DNA from: Sphingomonas sp.
GTDB taxonomy: Bacteria > Pseudomonadota > Alphaproteobacteria > Sphingomonadales > Sphingomonadaceae
Assembly (NCBI GenBank): GCA_025935515.1
Contig: JAICVC010000035.1
Coordinates: 1-15,732, forward strand
Length of the DNA: 15,732 nt
Reading direction: 5' to 3'
Below are positions 1 through 7,320 of the stretch, piece after piece. The notes under the pieces were generated by a model. The model saw only the letters and a list, made by a program, of their open reading frames with translations, searched no databases and was not told the DNA's origin. Every line of letters starts with the position of its first letter. Position 1 is the first letter of the stretch. Position numbers and translations under genes: made by a program.

Positions 1-553
1 CGCGCGCCGGCGAGGTCTCGACGATCTCGCCGTCGCGGTCGAAGGCAAGGCCGCCCGCGGCGACGAGCACGCACCGCTCGATGCCGGCAACGTGCTGGCG
101 CACCGGCAGCGCATCGAGGAATTCGTTGGCGACGAGGATCAGCGGTTTTGCGGGAAGTTGGCCGATGCTTTCATGCCAGTGCGCATCGGGCAGGGCCTGT
201 TTCTGCAGCTCCCGCAGCACCGGGCTGGTTTCGACCAGATGCACTTCGCCCGAAAATCCCGCTGCCCGGAGCATCCGCAGCGCGTCGGCGGCGAGCGTCC
301 CGCGCCCGGGCCCAAGTTCGGCGTAGACGGCGTCGGCCGGAGCACCCGCGCGCTTCCAGCAGTCGGCGAGCGCGGCGCCGATCAGCTCGCCGAACATCTG
401 GCTGATCTCCGGCGCGGTGGTGAAGTCGCCGCCGGCGCCAAGTGGATCGCGCGTCGCGTAATAATAAGCATTGCAGGCGTGCATGAACGCTTCGACGCTG
501 ATCGGCCCCTCGGCCGCAATCCGCTCGCGAAGCGCTCGCTCAAGCGGGGTCAC
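1..553 (-). CDS. MidA/NDUFAF7-family class I SAM-dependent methyltransferase (3' part cut off by window edge)
   Basis: This is the first 184 residues of a COG1565-type methyltransferase; the rest lies beyond the left edge. Visible family marks are a TTAPEISQMFGE segment at residues 45-56, the SAM-binding motif I ELGPGRGTL at 79-87, and the NEFLDALPV segment further on. The eukaryotic homologue NDUFAF7 methylates an arginine of the complex I subunit NDUFS2. The bacterial substrate is not established, so a role in respiratory complex assembly is only inference. The start is GTG at 551-553, chosen because its GTGA overlaps the lgt stop by four bases and the family similarity begins just after it. 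There is no clear Shine-Dalgarno sequence, so translation probably depends on coupling to lgt. I am confident of the family and unsure of the substrate. Confidence 0.88.
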   Translation of the reverse strand, partial: MTPLERALRERIAAEGPISVEAFMHACNAYYYATRDPLGAGGDFTTAPEISQMFGELIGAALADCWKRAGAPADAVYAELGPGRGTLAADALRMLRAAGFSGEVHLVETSPVLRELQKQALPDAHWHESIGQLPAKPLILVANEFLDALPVRQHVAGIERCVLVAAGGLAFDRDGEIVETSPAR

Positions 554-1440
554 GCGACCGATTCGGTGCCTAATGTCGGTTCGACGCGCACCCGCCGCCT
601 GGCGGCGGTCAACATCAGGTAGAGACCGCCGAGGATCATCGGCAGCGACAGCCACTGGCCCATGTGGAGGTGCGTCGCCTCGGCGAACCCGCGGAGCTGG
701 CTGTCGGGCTCGCGGATGAACTCGATGCCGAAGCGGAACAGTCCGTAGAAGAAGATGAAGGCGCCGACGAGCTTGCCCGGCTCGTAGCGGGCCTTGGTCT
801 TCCAGAACATGAAAGCCAGGATCGCGAACAGGACGATGCCTTCGAGCACGGCCTCGTAGAGCTGGCTCGGGTGGCGCGGCGGCCCGAGCATCGGCCCGAA
901 GGGCGTTACCTCGACGAACCGGACCGCCCAGGGAACGGTGGTCTGCGCGCCCCACAGCTCCTGGTTGATGAAGTTGGCGAGCCGCCCGAAGAAGAGGCCG
1001 AACGGCACGCAGCAGGCGACATAGTCGTGCACTCGAAGCCAGTTCAGCTTCTGCTTCCAGGCGAAATAGAGGATCCCGAGCGAGGTGCCGATCACTCCGC
1101 CATGGAACGACATGCCGCCGTCCCACAGCTTCAGGATTTCGATCGGGTGCCTCAGATACTCGCCGAGATTGTAGAACAGGACGTAGCCCAGGCGTCCGCC
1201 GAGGATGATCCCGAGCGCGGCGTAAAAGACGAGGTCGTCGGCATGGCGGCGCGCGAACGGCGCGCCCGGCTGCTTCAGCAGTTTCAGCAGATACCAATAG
1301 CCGACGAAAATGCCGGCGAGATAGGCGAGGCTGTACCAGCGCAGGTCGAACGGGCCGAGGTGGAGCGCGACCGGCGACAGCCCGAGATCCGGAAACGCAA
1401 CGAAGCGGCTATTGTCGGCGGCTTGCAAGGGCTTCCCCAT
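550..1440 (-). CDS. lgt: Prolipoprotein diacylglyceryl transferase (Lgt)
   Basis: Lgt transfers a diacylglyceryl group from phosphatidylglycerol to the lipobox cysteine of prolipoproteins in the inner membrane, the first step of lipoprotein maturation. The 296-residue product has the family length and several hydrophobic membrane segments. Conserved features are GGRLGYVLFYN around residues 81-91, SFHGG with His113, GRLANFINQELWG with Arg153, HPSQLYEA at 190-197 and FIREPD with Arg243. These match the residues known to be essential in the family. ATG at 1440 is taken as the start. A TTG directly before it (1441-1443) is possible and sits 9 bases from a GAGG, against 12 for the ATG. The gene is divergent from the acyl-CoA synthetase with only 59 bases between start codons, and it overlaps the downstream methyltransferase by four bases. 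The C-terminus is a short arginine-rich cytoplasmic-type tail. Confidence 0.97.
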   Translation of the reverse strand: MGKPLQAADNSRFVAFPDLGLSPVALHLGPFDLRWYSLAYLAGIFVGYWYLLKLLKQPGAPFARRHADDLVFYAALGIILGGRLGYVLFYNLGEYLRHPIEILKLWDGGMSFHGGVIGTSLGILYFAWKQKLNWLRVHDYVACCVPFGLFFGRLANFINQELWGAQTTVPWAVRFVEVTPFGPMLGPPRHPSQLYEAVLEGIVLFAILAFMFWKTKARYEPGKLVGAFIFFYGLFRFGIEFIREPDSQLRGFAEATHLHMGQWLSLPMILGGLYLMLTAARRRVRVEPTLGTESVA

Positions 1441-1499
1441 CAAAGTTCAGCGCCTCATAAGGCGGGGACGCCCAAAGGCAAAGGAGCGCGAGAGAAGCG

Positions 1500-3164
1500 A
1501 TGGCGAACGACCTGGACCGCCGATTTGACGAGGAGCTGGCGCGCGTCATCGGGCCGGGCGGGCGGCTGGTCATCGGCGAAGACGAGCTTGGGCGCGCGAT
1601 CGTCACCAACTTCCCGGCAACGCTCCCGGCCTTCTTCCGCACCTTCGCCGCCCTTAACGGCGCGAACGAGGCGGTCGTTGCCGGCGACGAGCGGCTGACG
1701 TTCGCCGACCTCGACCGTATTTCCGAAGTACTGGCCCACGGTCTTGCCGCGCGCGGAATCGCCAAGGGCGACCGGGTTGCGATCGCGATGCGCAACTGCC
1801 CGGCATGGATCGTAACCTACATGGCGATCCTGAAGGCGGGCGGGGTCGCGACGCTGCTCAACGGCTGGTGGGAGCCGTTCGAGATGGAACATGCTGTGCA
1901 GCTGACGGAGCCAAGGCTGATCATCGCTGATCCGCCGCGCGCGAGGCGACTGCAGGAACGCTGCGGCAGATATGAGACCGTCAGCCTGCCGATCGACGAG
2001 CCGGTGGAGACTGCGATCGCGCCGCTGATGAAGGCTGCGGACGAAAGCTCGGCGCTGCCCGAACTCGCGCCGGAGGACGACGCGACCATCCTGTTCACCT
2101 CGGGCTCGACCGGCGAAGCCAAGGGCGCGGTGTCGACCCACCGCGCGGTCACGACCGGCGTCTATGCTTATTCAACCGGCCTCATCGTGCTCAAAGGGCT
2201 GCTCGAACAGGAAGGCCGTCCGCCGCCGACGCCGCGCACCCTGCTCAGCGTGCCGCTATTCCACGTCACCGGAGAAGTGCCGGTGATGCTCAACAGCTTC
2301 GTCGTCGGCCGCTGCATGGTGATGATGGCGAAATGGGACGCGACCGAGGCGCTGCGGCTGATCGAAAAGGAAAAGGTCACCTATTTCGTCGGCGTGCCGA
2401 CCATGAGCCTCGAGCTCATGAACCACCCGGAGCGGGACAAGTACGATCTATCGTCGCTCAGCGACATCACAGCGGGCGGCGCACCGCGCCCGATCACGCA
2501 CGTCGAGCGGCTGAAACACGAATTCCCGAACGCCCAGCCGGCGCTCGGCTATGGGCTGACCGAGAGCAACGCGACCGGCTGCGCGAATTTCTGGAGCAGC
2601 TACGCGGCCAAGCCGGCGTCCACCGGACGCGCGCAGAAGCCGCTGGTCGAGGTTTCGATCCTCGGCGCGGGCGACCGGAAACTGCCGGCGGGCGAAAGCG
2701 GCGAGATCGGTATCCGCACCGCGGCCAACATCAAGGGCTATTGGCGTAACCCCGAAGCGACCGAGCAAGCGATGACGCCCGACGGAACGGTGAGGACCGG
2801 CGACGTCGGCTTTCTCGACGAGGAGGGTTACCTGTTCATCGTCGACCGGAAGAAGGAGATCATCATCCGCGGCGGCGAGAACATCTCGGCGGCCGAGGTT
2901 GAGGCCGAATGCTACGCCTGCCCGTCGGTCGCCGAAGTCGCGGTGTTCGGCGCGCCGGACGAGCGGCTGGGCGAAGTGCCCGTCGCGGTGATTTACCTCA
3001 AGCAGGGCGAGGCGCTGAACGGGCCCGAGCTGCTCGGCTTTCTTGACGGCAAGCTCGCGAAATTCAAAATCCCCGAGCGGATCATCATCTCCGCGGAACC
3101 GCTGCCCCGCCTCGGCACCGGCAAGATCGACCGCCGTGCGTTGAAGGCCCAATACGCGCATTGA
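1500..3164 (+). CDS. Class I adenylate-forming enzyme, acyl-CoA synthetase type
   Basis: This 554-residue enzyme belongs to the ANL superfamily. Such enzymes activate a carboxylic acid with ATP to an acyl-AMP and normally pass it to coenzyme A. The expected motifs are in order: P-loop TSGSTGEAKG at residues 200-209, YGLTES at 351-356, RTGD at 432-435, the hinge DRKKEIIIRGGEN at 449-461, and the C-terminal GTGKIDRR with the catalytic lysine at 542. The length fits a fatty acyl- or aryl-CoA ligase, and no carrier domain is fused. Substrate specificity cannot be read from the sequence; a medium- or long-chain fatty acid is a guess from family resemblance. ATG at 1500 follows an AAGGAG at 1481-1486, a long 13-base spacing. 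The gene heads a plus-strand run, and its stop overlaps the next start as TTGA, so the two are probably co-translated. Confidence 0.93.
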   Translation: MANDLDRRFDEELARVIGPGGRLVIGEDELGRAIVTNFPATLPAFFRTFAALNGANEAVVAGDERLTFADLDRISEVLAHGLAARGIAKGDRVAIAMRNCPAWIVTYMAILKAGGVATLLNGWWEPFEMEHAVQLTEPRLIIADPPRARRLQERCGRYETVSLPIDEPVETAIAPLMKAADESSALPELAPEDDATILFTSGSTGEAKGAVSTHRAVTTGVYAYSTGLIVLKGLLEQEGRPPPTPRTLLSVPLFHVTGEVPVMLNSFVVGRCMVMMAKWDATEALRLIEKEKVTYFVGVPTMSLELMNHPERDKYDLSSLSDITAGGAPRPITHVERLKHEFPNAQPALGYGLTESNATGCANFWSSYAAKPASTGRAQKPLVEVSILGAGDRKLPAGESGEIGIRTAANIKGYWRNPEATEQAMTPDGTVRTGDVGFLDEEGYLFIVDRKKEIIIRGGENISAAEVEAECYACPSVAEVAVFGAPDERLGEVPVAVIYLKQGEALNGPELLGFLDGKLAKFKIPERIIISAEPLPRLGTGKIDRRALKAQYAH

Positions 3165-5335
3165 ACATTGATCGACGGACCCTGCTGATCGGCGGCGGCG
3201 CGGGCGTTGGCCTGGTCGTCGCCTTCGCGCTGTTGCCGCGACAATGGACGAGCGAGCTGTCAGCCGGGCGCGGCGAAGCGACGTTCGGTAATTTCATCAA
3301 GATCGCGCGTGACGGGCGGATCACCGTTGCCGTTCCCCAGGTCGAGACCGGCCAGGGCATCTGGACCGCTTTGCCGCAGATCGTCGCCGACGAGCTCGGC
3401 GCGGCATGGGAAACGATCGGAGTCGAGCCCGCGCCGCTCAACGATGCCTATGCCAATACCCTCGCGACCGAGGCGGGATGGCTCGATGGCCTGGGATGGC
3501 TGCGCCGCCACGAGGTCGCCGGCGATGCCACCGCGCGGATCACCGCCGGGTCGACCTCGGTGCGCGCCTTTGGCGATCGGCTGCGCGAAGCAGCGGCGGT
3601 CGCCCGCGCAATGCTGGTCGGAGCGGCGGCGGACCGCTGGAACATCGCCGCCGCCGAGTGCGAGAGCGCCGACGGGTTCGTCATCAACGGGGTCAGGACC
3701 TTGACCTTCGGCGAACTTGCGGAGGAAGCCGCCGAGCGGCGCCCGCCATCGAATGCGCCGTTGCGCGTTGCCGCGAAAGCCCGGCTTATCGGACAATCGC
3801 TCCAGCGGCTCGATACCCCCGCCAAGGCCGACGGGAGCTGGCGCTTCGGGGCCGACGTGCGGCTGCCCGGCATGGTGTTCGCGAGCCTTAGAGCGGCGCC
3901 ACCTGGCGGAAAGCTGACCGGCTTTTCGCGCGAGGCCGCAGAGCGTTCTCCGGGCGTCCGCCACCTCGTCGCGCGCGAGCGGTGGGTGGCGGTTGCGGCG
4001 GGCAGCTGGTGGGAAGCGGAAGAGGCCGTCAAGGCCGCGGAGCCGACCTTTTCGGGACCCAGGACTCCCGCCGACATGCGGGCTCATTTTGACCAGGCGG
4101 TGGCCGGCGACGGGGGCCGCAGGCGATGGCGCCGCGGTGATTACGATTCGGCGATCGAGGGGTCGCGGCCACTCGCAGCGACCTACTATGTCGCGCCGAG
4201 CCAGCATCTCGGCCTCGAACCGCTTTCGGCGACGGCGCGGTTCGACGGCGGCCGGCTAGAAATCTGGGCTCCGACCCAGGCGCCGGGGGTTGCGCGCGAA
4301 GCCGCGGCGCGGGCCGCCGGGCTCCGCTCTTCGCACGTCACCCTCTACCCGATGCCGGTCGGCGCCGCCTCGGGACGCGCGCTGGAAGCCGATGCAATTC
4401 CTTATGCCGTCGAATTGGCCCGGGTGGCGAAAGCACCCGTCCAGGTCAGCTTCTCCCAAAGCTCCAGCCAGAACCACGACCTGGTGTCGGCCGGCGCTCT
4501 GGCGCGAATGACTGCGCTCCCCGGCGCGGACGGAATCACCGCCGCGTGGAAGATGGAGGTGGCAACGGTCAACGGCATGGGGTCGGCGATCGCCCGTTCG
4601 CTCGATTCGAAAGATGCCGGAATGACGATCCGCAACGCGATCGAGGCGATCCCGCCCTATACGATCCCCAATGTGACGATCGAAGCCGTCCGGGCCGAAT
4701 TGCCGTTCGCCGCCGGCTACATGCGCGGCTCGCCGCAGCGCGAGTTCGCCTTTTTCACCGAGAGCTTCATCGACGAGCTTGCTCGCGCCGCCGGGATCGA
4801 GCCGCTGGCCTTCCGCATGTCGCTGCTTGGCGGCAACGGCCGATTGGCGCGCTGCCTGCAGGCGGCGGCCCGGCTCGCGCAGTGGGACGGGGGCGGTCCC
4901 GGAAGCACGATGGGCCTCGCCGGCGCGTCCGCATTCGGATCGCATATCGGGCTGGTGGCGATGGCCACCATCGGCGACAACCAACGGGTGAAGATTCATC
5001 GCCTGGTTGCGGCGGTCGACTGTGGGCGGGTGGTCAATGACTCGATCGCTCGGCAGCAGATCGAAGCGGGCCTGGTCTGGGCCGCGGCCCAGGCGACCGC
5101 CCCGTCGCCCGAATGGATCGCCGGCATGCCGCGCGCGCGGCCGTTCGGCTCCCTCGGCTTGCCGGGGATTGGCGAGACGCCGCAAATCCAGGTCGAAATC
5201 ATCCGGAGCAGCGAACCGCCCGGCGGCTTGAGTGGGCTCGGAACGCTGCCACTGGCACCCGCCGTCGCCAATGCGATCCATTCTGGCTCGGGCAAGCGCA
5301 TGCGCTCCCTTCCGTTCGATACGATGGCTGCATGA
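3161..5335 (+). CDS. Diverged molybdopterin-binding-subunit-like protein (IorB type, xanthine dehydrogenase family), possibly non-catalytic
   Basis: The 724-residue product resembles the large subunit of isoquinoline 1-oxidoreductase-type molybdenum hydroxylases. It has an N-terminal Arg-Arg hydrophobic segment (Arg5-Arg6, hydrophobic 8-26) suggesting Tat export or a membrane anchor. A VETGQGIWTALPQIVADEL segment comes early, then AGSTSVR, a hammerhead-like domain at about 217-300, HLGLEPLSATA, WAPTQ, and YMRGSP...ESFIDELARAAG. Two key sites are altered. The cofactor-binding loop, normally GGGFGRR, reads GAASGRA at 401-407. The glutamate of the usual GVGEPG reads glycine at 692 (GLSGLG, aligned ungapped to the conserved APAVANA). 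A GIGE at 669-672 lies about 20 residues too early to replace it. No [2Fe-2S] partner subunit is adjacent. The start is TTG at 3161 inside a TTGA overlap; no better start lies near. The family call is firm. Loss of activity is inferred from remembered family motifs. Confidence 0.82.
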   Translation: MNIDRRTLLIGGGAGVGLVVAFALLPRQWTSELSAGRGEATFGNFIKIARDGRITVAVPQVETGQGIWTALPQIVADELGAAWETIGVEPAPLNDAYANTLATEAGWLDGLGWLRRHEVAGDATARITAGSTSVRAFGDRLREAAAVARAMLVGAAADRWNIAAAECESADGFVINGVRTLTFGELAEEAAERRPPSNAPLRVAAKARLIGQSLQRLDTPAKADGSWRFGADVRLPGMVFASLRAAPPGGKLTGFSREAAERSPGVRHLVARERWVAVAAGSWWEAEEAVKAAEPTFSGPRTPADMRAHFDQAVAGDGGRRRWRRGDYDSAIEGSRPLAATYYVAPSQHLGLEPLSATARFDGGRLEIWAPTQAPGVAREAAARAAGLRSSHVTLYPMPVGAASGRALEADAIPYAVELARVAKAPVQVSFSQSSSQNHDLVSAGALARMTALPGADGITAAWKMEVATVNGMGSAIARSLDSKDAGMTIRNAIEAIPPYTIPNVTIEAVRAELPFAAGYMRGSPQREFAFFTESFIDELARAAGIEPLAFRMSLLGGNGRLARCLQAAARLAQWDGGGPGSTMGLAGASAFGSHIGLVAMATIGDNQRVKIHRLVAAVDCGRVVNDSIARQQIEAGLVWAAAQATAPSPEWIAGMPRARPFGSLGLPGIGETPQIQVEIIRSSEPPGGLSGLGTLPLAPAVANAIHSGSGKRMRSLPFDTMAA

Positions 5336-6330
5336 CAGCGCCAGCCCCATCGATACCGGAGCCAAAGATCGGCGTGCTGCTGATCAACCTCGGCACGCCC
5401 GACGCGCCCGAGGTGCGCGCCGTCCGCCGCTACCTCGCCGCGTTCCTCAGCGACCCGCGGGTGATCGAAGTCCCTGCCATCGCATGGAAGCCGATCCTCT
5501 ACGGGATCATCCTGCGGACTCGCCCGAGGAAATCGGCCGAGGCATACAAGCAGGTCTGGACTAACGAAGGTTCCCCACTGCGTGCGATCGCTCAGCGCCA
5601 GGCGGTGGCGCTGCGGGAGCGGCTGCCCGGTGTGAGCGTCCATTATGCGATGCGTTACGGCAATCCCGGGATTGCGGCCGCGATCGAGAACATGATGGCC
5701 GAGGGCTGCACGCGCATCCTCGCCGCGCCGCTTTACCCGCAATATTGCGCGGCGACGACGGCGACGGCGAACGATGCCCTGTTCGCCGCGCTGGCGGGGA
5801 TGCGCGTCCAGCCCGCGATACGGACCCTTCCGCCCTACTATGACGACCCGCTGTACATCGAGGCCGTTGCCGCCAATCTGAAGCGTCAGCTCGAAGGGGT
5901 CGACTTTGAGCCGGAACGGCTGTTGCTGAGCTTCCACGGGATGCCCCAGCGCACGCGCGAGCTCGGCGATCCTTACCACGATCAATGCCAGATCACGGCG
6001 CACCTTGTCGGCGAAGCGCTGGGCCAGAAGGTCGACGTCGCCTTCCAGTCGCGGTTCGGCCGGGCCAAATGGCTGGAGCCGGCGACCGACGCGACTCTCG
6101 CCGCCTATCCGCAGCAGGGCGTGAAGCGGGTTGCAATCGCGGCGCCCGGCTTTTCCGCCGATTGCATCGAAACCCTGGAGGAGCTCGGGATCCGCGGCGG
6201 CGAGACCTTCGAGCACGCCGGCGGAGAACGGTTCGCACTGCTCGATTGCCTCAACGATTCGCCGGAAGGCATCGCGATGCTGGAACAGCTGGTCAGCCGC
6301 GAGCTTGCAGGCTGGCGCAGCGAGTCATAA
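5332..6330 (+). CDS. hemH: Ferrochelatase (HemH)
   Basis: Ferrochelatase inserts Fe(II) into protoporphyrin IX, the last step of protoheme synthesis, at the inner face of the cytoplasmic membrane. The 332-residue protein has the family's usual length and opens with GVLLINLGTPDAP. The metal-site histidine is His202 in LLSFHGMPQRT, and the conserved acidic motif is SADCIETLEEL with Glu280. The segment AAPLYPQYCAATTA is also typical. The reading frame stays open upstream into the previous gene, but similarity begins just after the ATG at 5332. That ATG overlaps the previous stop as ATGA, so this start is preferred and translation is probably coupled. A 28-base gap separates it from phaB. All expected catalytic residues are present, so the enzyme should be functional. 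Confidence 0.97.
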   Translation: MTAPAPSIPEPKIGVLLINLGTPDAPEVRAVRRYLAAFLSDPRVIEVPAIAWKPILYGIILRTRPRKSAEAYKQVWTNEGSPLRAIAQRQAVALRERLPGVSVHYAMRYGNPGIAAAIENMMAEGCTRILAAPLYPQYCAATTATANDALFAALAGMRVQPAIRTLPPYYDDPLYIEAVAANLKRQLEGVDFEPERLLLSFHGMPQRTRELGDPYHDQCQITAHLVGEALGQKVDVAFQSRFGRAKWLEPATDATLAAYPQQGVKRVAIAAPGFSADCIETLEELGIRGGETFEHAGGERFALLDCLNDSPEGIAMLEQLVSRELAGWRSES

Positions 6331-6342
6331 GCGCCGCTCCGC

Positions 6343-6352
6343 AGGAGAGGAG
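6343..6352 (+). promoter_or_regulatory. Strong double Shine-Dalgarno site before phaB
   Basis: The stretch AGGAGAGGAG holds two GGAG cores, the second ending 6 bases before the ATG at 6359. It is the clearest ribosome-binding site in the plus-strand run and fixes the phaB start, although the frame stays open about 230 bases further upstream within hemH. It lets phaB be translated independently of the coupled genes before it. Confidence 0.8.
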
Positions 6353-6358
6353 AGAGAC

Positions 6359-7081
6359 ATGGCTCGAGTGGCGATCGTCACCGGAGGCACACGCGGCATC
6401 GGCGAGGCGATCAGCGTCGCGCTCAAGGACATGGGGATGAAGGTCGCGGCAAATTACGCGGGCAATGAGGAGCGCGCCCGCGAGTTCTCCGAGCGCACCG
6501 GAATCCCGGCCTACAAATGGGACGTATCCGACTTCGACGCCTGCCAGGAAGGCGTGCACAAGGTGGAGGGCGACCTCGGGCCGGTCGATGTGCTGGTCAA
6601 CAATGCCGGAATCACGCGCGACGCGACGATGAAGCGCATGGACCACCAGAAATGGCAGGACGTCATGGATACCAACCTCGGCGGCTGCTTCAACATGGCC
6701 AAGGCGGTGTTCGAAGGCATGACCGGCCGCGGCTACGGGCGGATCGTCAACATCGGCTCGATCAACGGCCAGGCCGGGCAATACGGCCAAGTCAATTATG
6801 CCGCGGCGAAGTCGGGCATCCACGGCTTCACCAAAGCGCTCGCGCAGGAAGGCGCGCGCAACAACGTGACCGTGAACGCGATCGCGCCCGGTTACATCGA
6901 TACGGACATGGTCGCCGCGGTGCCTGAGGAAGTCTTGGGCAAGATCGTCGCGAAAATCCCGGTCGGACGGCTCGGCAAAGCCGAGGAGATCGCCCGCGGG
7001 GTCACCTTCCTGGTCGATGAGAATGCGGGCGTCGTCACCGGCTCCACGCTGTCGATCAACGGCGGCCAGCACATGTATTGA
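6359..7081 (+). CDS. phaB: Acetoacetyl-CoA reductase (PhaB), SDR family
   Basis: PhaB reduces acetoacetyl-CoA to (R)-3-hydroxybutyryl-CoA with NADPH, supplying the monomer for polyhydroxybutyrate storage. The 240-residue protein is a classical short-chain dehydrogenase/reductase: cofactor motif TGGTRGIG at residues 8-15, NNAG at 81-84, and the catalytic set Asn106, Ser134, Tyr147 and Lys151. The block SINGQAGQYGQVNYAAAKSG at 134-153 and the C-terminal SINGGQHMY separate PhaB from the closely related FabG. Neither the thiolase phaA nor the synthase phaC is in this window, so the rest of the pathway must be encoded elsewhere. The start is set by a strong Shine-Dalgarno site 6 bases upstream. 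The stop TGA shares its last base with the ATG of the next gene. A FabG-type function remains a weaker alternative. Confidence 0.93.
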   Translation: MARVAIVTGGTRGIGEAISVALKDMGMKVAANYAGNEERAREFSERTGIPAYKWDVSDFDACQEGVHKVEGDLGPVDVLVNNAGITRDATMKRMDHQKWQDVMDTNLGGCFNMAKAVFEGMTGRGYGRIVNIGSINGQAGQYGQVNYAAAKSGIHGFTKALAQEGARNNVTVNAIAPGYIDTDMVAAVPEEVLGKIVAKIPVGRLGKAEEIARGVTFLVDENAGVVTGSTLSINGGQHMY

Positions 7082-7320
7082 TGCCGCATTACGCACCGCC
7101 CAGGAAACGGTCGGTGCTGATAGCCGGCCATCAGACCTCGATCAGCCTGGAGCCGATGTTCTGGCGCGCGCTCGAAGCGGCGGCGCGCGAGCGCGGCTGT
7201 CCGCTCAATGCCCTGGTCGCTGAGATCGACGTCGCGCGGCTCGATTCAGCGCAACCGCCGAACCTGACTTCGGCGATCAGGCAGTGGTTGTTCGAGCGAA
7301 ATTCAGCACCGCGCGAGTGA
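7081..7320 (+). CDS. Small ribbon-helix-helix domain protein (RHH_4-like)
   Basis: This 79-residue basic protein matches the pattern of the alphaproteobacterial RHH_4 family: a KRSVLIAGHQTSISLEP strand region at about residues 9-25, a helix FWRALEAAARERG, then NALVAEID and a short C-terminal helix with SAIRQWLFE. Ribbon-helix-helix proteins usually bind DNA as dimers through the N-terminal strand and act as repressors. The target here is unknown, and autoregulation or control of the operon is only a possibility. The ATG at 7081 shares one base with the phaB stop (TGATG) and has no clear Shine-Dalgarno sequence, so it is probably translated by coupling. A TTG immediately upstream is a less likely start. 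Its last 44 bases overlap, tail to tail, the 3' end of the ATP-grasp gene on the other strand. Confidence 0.82.
   Translation: MPHYAPPRKRSVLIAGHQTSISLEPMFWRALEAAARERGCPLNALVAEIDVARLDSAQPPNLTSAIRQWLFERNSAPRE

Noticed and set aside
5165..5176. GIGE (residues 669-672) as the missing catalytic glutamate of the molybdopterin-like protein
   Set aside because: Ungapped alignment from the conserved PPGG...APAVANA places the catalytic position at residue 692. GIGE aligns with the variable MDEMP-type stretch about 20 residues earlier. It is kept as a point for structural checking.
5113..5331. Upstream-extended start for hemH
   Set aside because: The frame is open, but the extra residues overlap the previous gene and lack ferrochelatase similarity. 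The ATGA overlap start at 5332 gives the usual family length.
4256..6216. Long minus-strand open frames (369 and 406 codons) opposite the molybdopterin-like gene and hemH
   Set aside because: They are antisense shadows of recognisable genes, with low-complexity Arg/Gly/Asp-rich translations and no motif.
6131..6358. Upstream-extended start for phaB
   Set aside because: The extension lies in hemH out of frame. A strong Shine-Dalgarno site precedes the ATG at 6359, and the SDR fold begins right after it.
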